DNA of 5,194 nucleotides from Desulfuromonadales bacterium (lineage in GTDB: Bacteria > Desulfobacterota > Desulfuromonadia > Desulfuromonadales > BM103): NCBI GenBank assembly GCA_030640215.1, contig DAOWJU010000285.1, positions 1-5,194 of the forward strand, written 5' to 3'. Positions 4,062 to 5,194 of this stretch are shown in pieces. The first letter of the stretch is position 1. The number at the start of each line of letters is the position of its first letter. Below the pieces are notes generated by a model. It searched no databases, was not told the origin of the DNA, and worked only from the letters and a program-made list of their open reading frames with translations. The translations under genes and the position numbers were made by a program.

Positions 4062-5194
4062 GCCGTCCGTTTATCATTGCCGTCGCCAGTGAAAAGGGCG
4101 GGGTGGGCAAGACAACGATTGCCACGAACCTGGCTGTTTACCTCAAGGCACTTCGTGAAGATCTGCCGGTAACGATTGCTTCTTTCGACAACCATTTCAG
4201 TGTCGACCAGATGTTTGCTCTTGGTTCTCGTCCAGAGCAGAGTGTCGCCGCACTCTTTGAGGATATTCCCCCTGCTGAGCTCGCTGTGCTTGGTCAATAC
4301 GGCGTCCAGTATATGTCTTCATCGCGTCGTCTAAAATCTCCTTCTCATGCGCCGGATTGGCTGCGCCAGTCTTTATACTCTGCTGCACTGCCCGGCATTC
4401 TGATCCTTGATACCCGGCCAATACTCGACTGGTTTACCGAGGCCGCTTTGCTGGCTGCCGATCTTGTCCTGGTGCCGATTAAAGATCGTGCCGCGCTGAT
4501 TAATGCTGATGCATTGCGTCAGATCCTGGCCACTGCTGAACGCACCGACCGACTCTGGCTGCTTCCCAGTCTGGTCGATACGCGTGCCCGTCTGAATGCC
4601 GAAGTCCGGGTTCATGAATTTCTCACTTATGCGGCGCGGGAACGTGATTATCAGGTTCTGGATATCTGCATCAGCAAGAGCCCCAAGGTGGAAGGTCTTG
4701 CTTCCGGCTTTTCCAGTCGTATACGACCGGTTCTTACCCACGCTCGTAACACCGCAGTACATGGTCAACTCAAACAGTTGGCCGACTTTGCCCTGAGCCA
4801 GTTCGATGCTGAGCCAAACCTCATGAGTGTTAGTTCGGCTGGCTTGATGCCGGATGCTCTTGATGAAATGTCTGTCAATTATCGCCGCCATCTGGTTCTT
4901 GAGTGTCCCTGTTGTTGTCGCCAATCCCTCTCAGGTGGTGGACATTTTTACTTTGATCTGCGTAGCCGCCGTCGTGGCTTTATACATGCGGCCTGTTTCG
5001 AGAAAATCTGTGAGGGCCTCAAGCTGGATGATGCTGAGGCCCTGGATGATATAGACGCCCGGGATGATACGGACAGTCGGAATAACCTGGTTGCCTTGAC
5101 GATAGATGGTCCCGGACTGGTCGGACCTGAGTGTCGATTGACGACACATCTGTTTGATACCGATGGCGAGCCGGTTGGTAGTGAGGAAGTTGAC
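4058..5194 (+). CDS. ParA/Soj-like ATPase with Cys-rich C-terminal extension (runs off right edge)
   Basis: 379 codons are visible and no stop is reached. Residues 1 to about 248 form a ParA/MinD-type deviant Walker ATPase: IIAVASEKGGVGKTTIATNL at 6-25 with signature lysine K13 and P-loop lysine K18, a Walker A' region SFDNHF at 42-47 that keeps the catalytic-position D44 but replaces the usual D-x-D-P-Q context, Walker B ILILDTRP at 114-121 with D118, then AADLVLVPI at 133-141. The end of the domain (HGQLKQLADFAL) matches the last ParA helix. Beyond it is an extension with CPCCC at 283-287, HF at 296-297, HAAC at 310-313 and C318, probably a zinc-binding module, then an acidic stretch (324-339) and a strand-rich segment. 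The start is GTG at 4058, overlapping the ABC-F TGA as GTGA; no other in-frame start lies upstream and no good Shine-Dalgarno is near, so translational coupling is likely. ParA family members position DNA, protein clusters or machinery. With no parB or parS visible, a chromosome-partitioning role is not supported and the cargo is unknown. Confidence 0.85.
   Translation, partial: MSRPFIIAVASEKGGVGKTTIATNLAVYLKALREDLPVTIASFDNHFSVDQMFALGSRPEQSVAALFEDIPPAELAVLGQYGVQYMSSSRRLKSPSHAPDWLRQSLYSAALPGILILDTRPILDWFTEAALLAADLVLVPIKDRAALINADALRQILATAERTDRLWLLPSLVDTRARLNAEVRVHEFLTYAARERDYQVLDICISKSPKVEGLASGFSSRIRPVLTHARNTAVHGQLKQLADFALSQFDAEPNLMSVSSAGLMPDALDEMSVNYRRHLVLECPCCCRQSLSGGGHFYFDLRSRRRGFIHAACFEKICEGLKLDDAEALDDIDARDDTDSRNNLVALTIDGPGLVGPECRLTTHLFDTDGEPVGSEEVD

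Noticed and set aside
4373..4924. Minus-strand open frame of 183 codons
   Set aside because: Antisense to the ParA-like gene, whose plus frame has the deviant Walker A, Walker B and a continuous 379 codons. The minus frame has no recognisable domain.
4058..5194. Chromosome-partitioning parA of a parAB-parS locus
   Set aside because: No parB gene or parS-like palindrome is visible, the Walker A' context differs, and the C-terminal Cys-rich extension is not part of standard ParA.

Overview
The window looks like ordinary chromosome from a Desulfuromonadales-type bacterium (the Geobacter / Desulfuromonas / Pelobacter neighbourhood). That placement is an inference from protein resemblance (RNase E/G, the BioD-like/DRTGG protein, the ABC-F protein) and from a C6/G6 palindrome of a style I associate with such genomes; no rRNA or other decisive marker is present. 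Four protein genes are visible, two on each strand, arranged around a divergent promoter region. I see no tRNA, rRNA, CRISPR array, transposase or attachment site.

Left half, minus strand. Positions 1-581 hold the first 193 codons of a ribonuclease E/G gene that runs off the left edge. Its upstream region (582-898, no gene) is structured: a candidate sigma70 promoter (806-834) and a leader of about 215 nt carrying an AU-rich hairpin with a U-tract and a perfect hairpin with a GNRA (GCAA) loop. This is suggestive because rne leaders can be targets of autoregulation. Between that promoter and the next gene is a compact nested palindrome (837-894). Then comes a complete 364-aa protein (899-1993) with a BioD-like P-loop domain and a DRTGG-like domain, resembling the N-terminal part of large phosphotransacetylases but without the catalytic domain.

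Centre. The 127-bp interval 1994-2120 separates the divergent genes. The minus-strand gene has a good Shine-Dalgarno (AGGAG). The plus-strand gene has none, and an extended -10 box ends only 7 bp before its ATG, so its mRNA may be leaderless.

Right half, plus strand. A complete 646-aa ABC-F ATPase (2121-4061; two intact ABC cassettes, a linker and a C-terminal coiled coil) overlaps by a GTGA junction with a ParA/Soj-type ATPase gene (4058 to beyond the right edge). The 379 visible residues of the latter contain a full ATPase domain followed by an unusual extension with a CPCCC cluster and an HAAC motif, probably metal binding. The ABC-F gene is probably a ribosome-acting translation factor, and the overlap implies coupled expression with the ParA-like protein. 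The ABC-F / ParA-Cys pair is the least explained part of the window. A common RNA or translation theme with the RNase gene is possible but not shown by the sequence.
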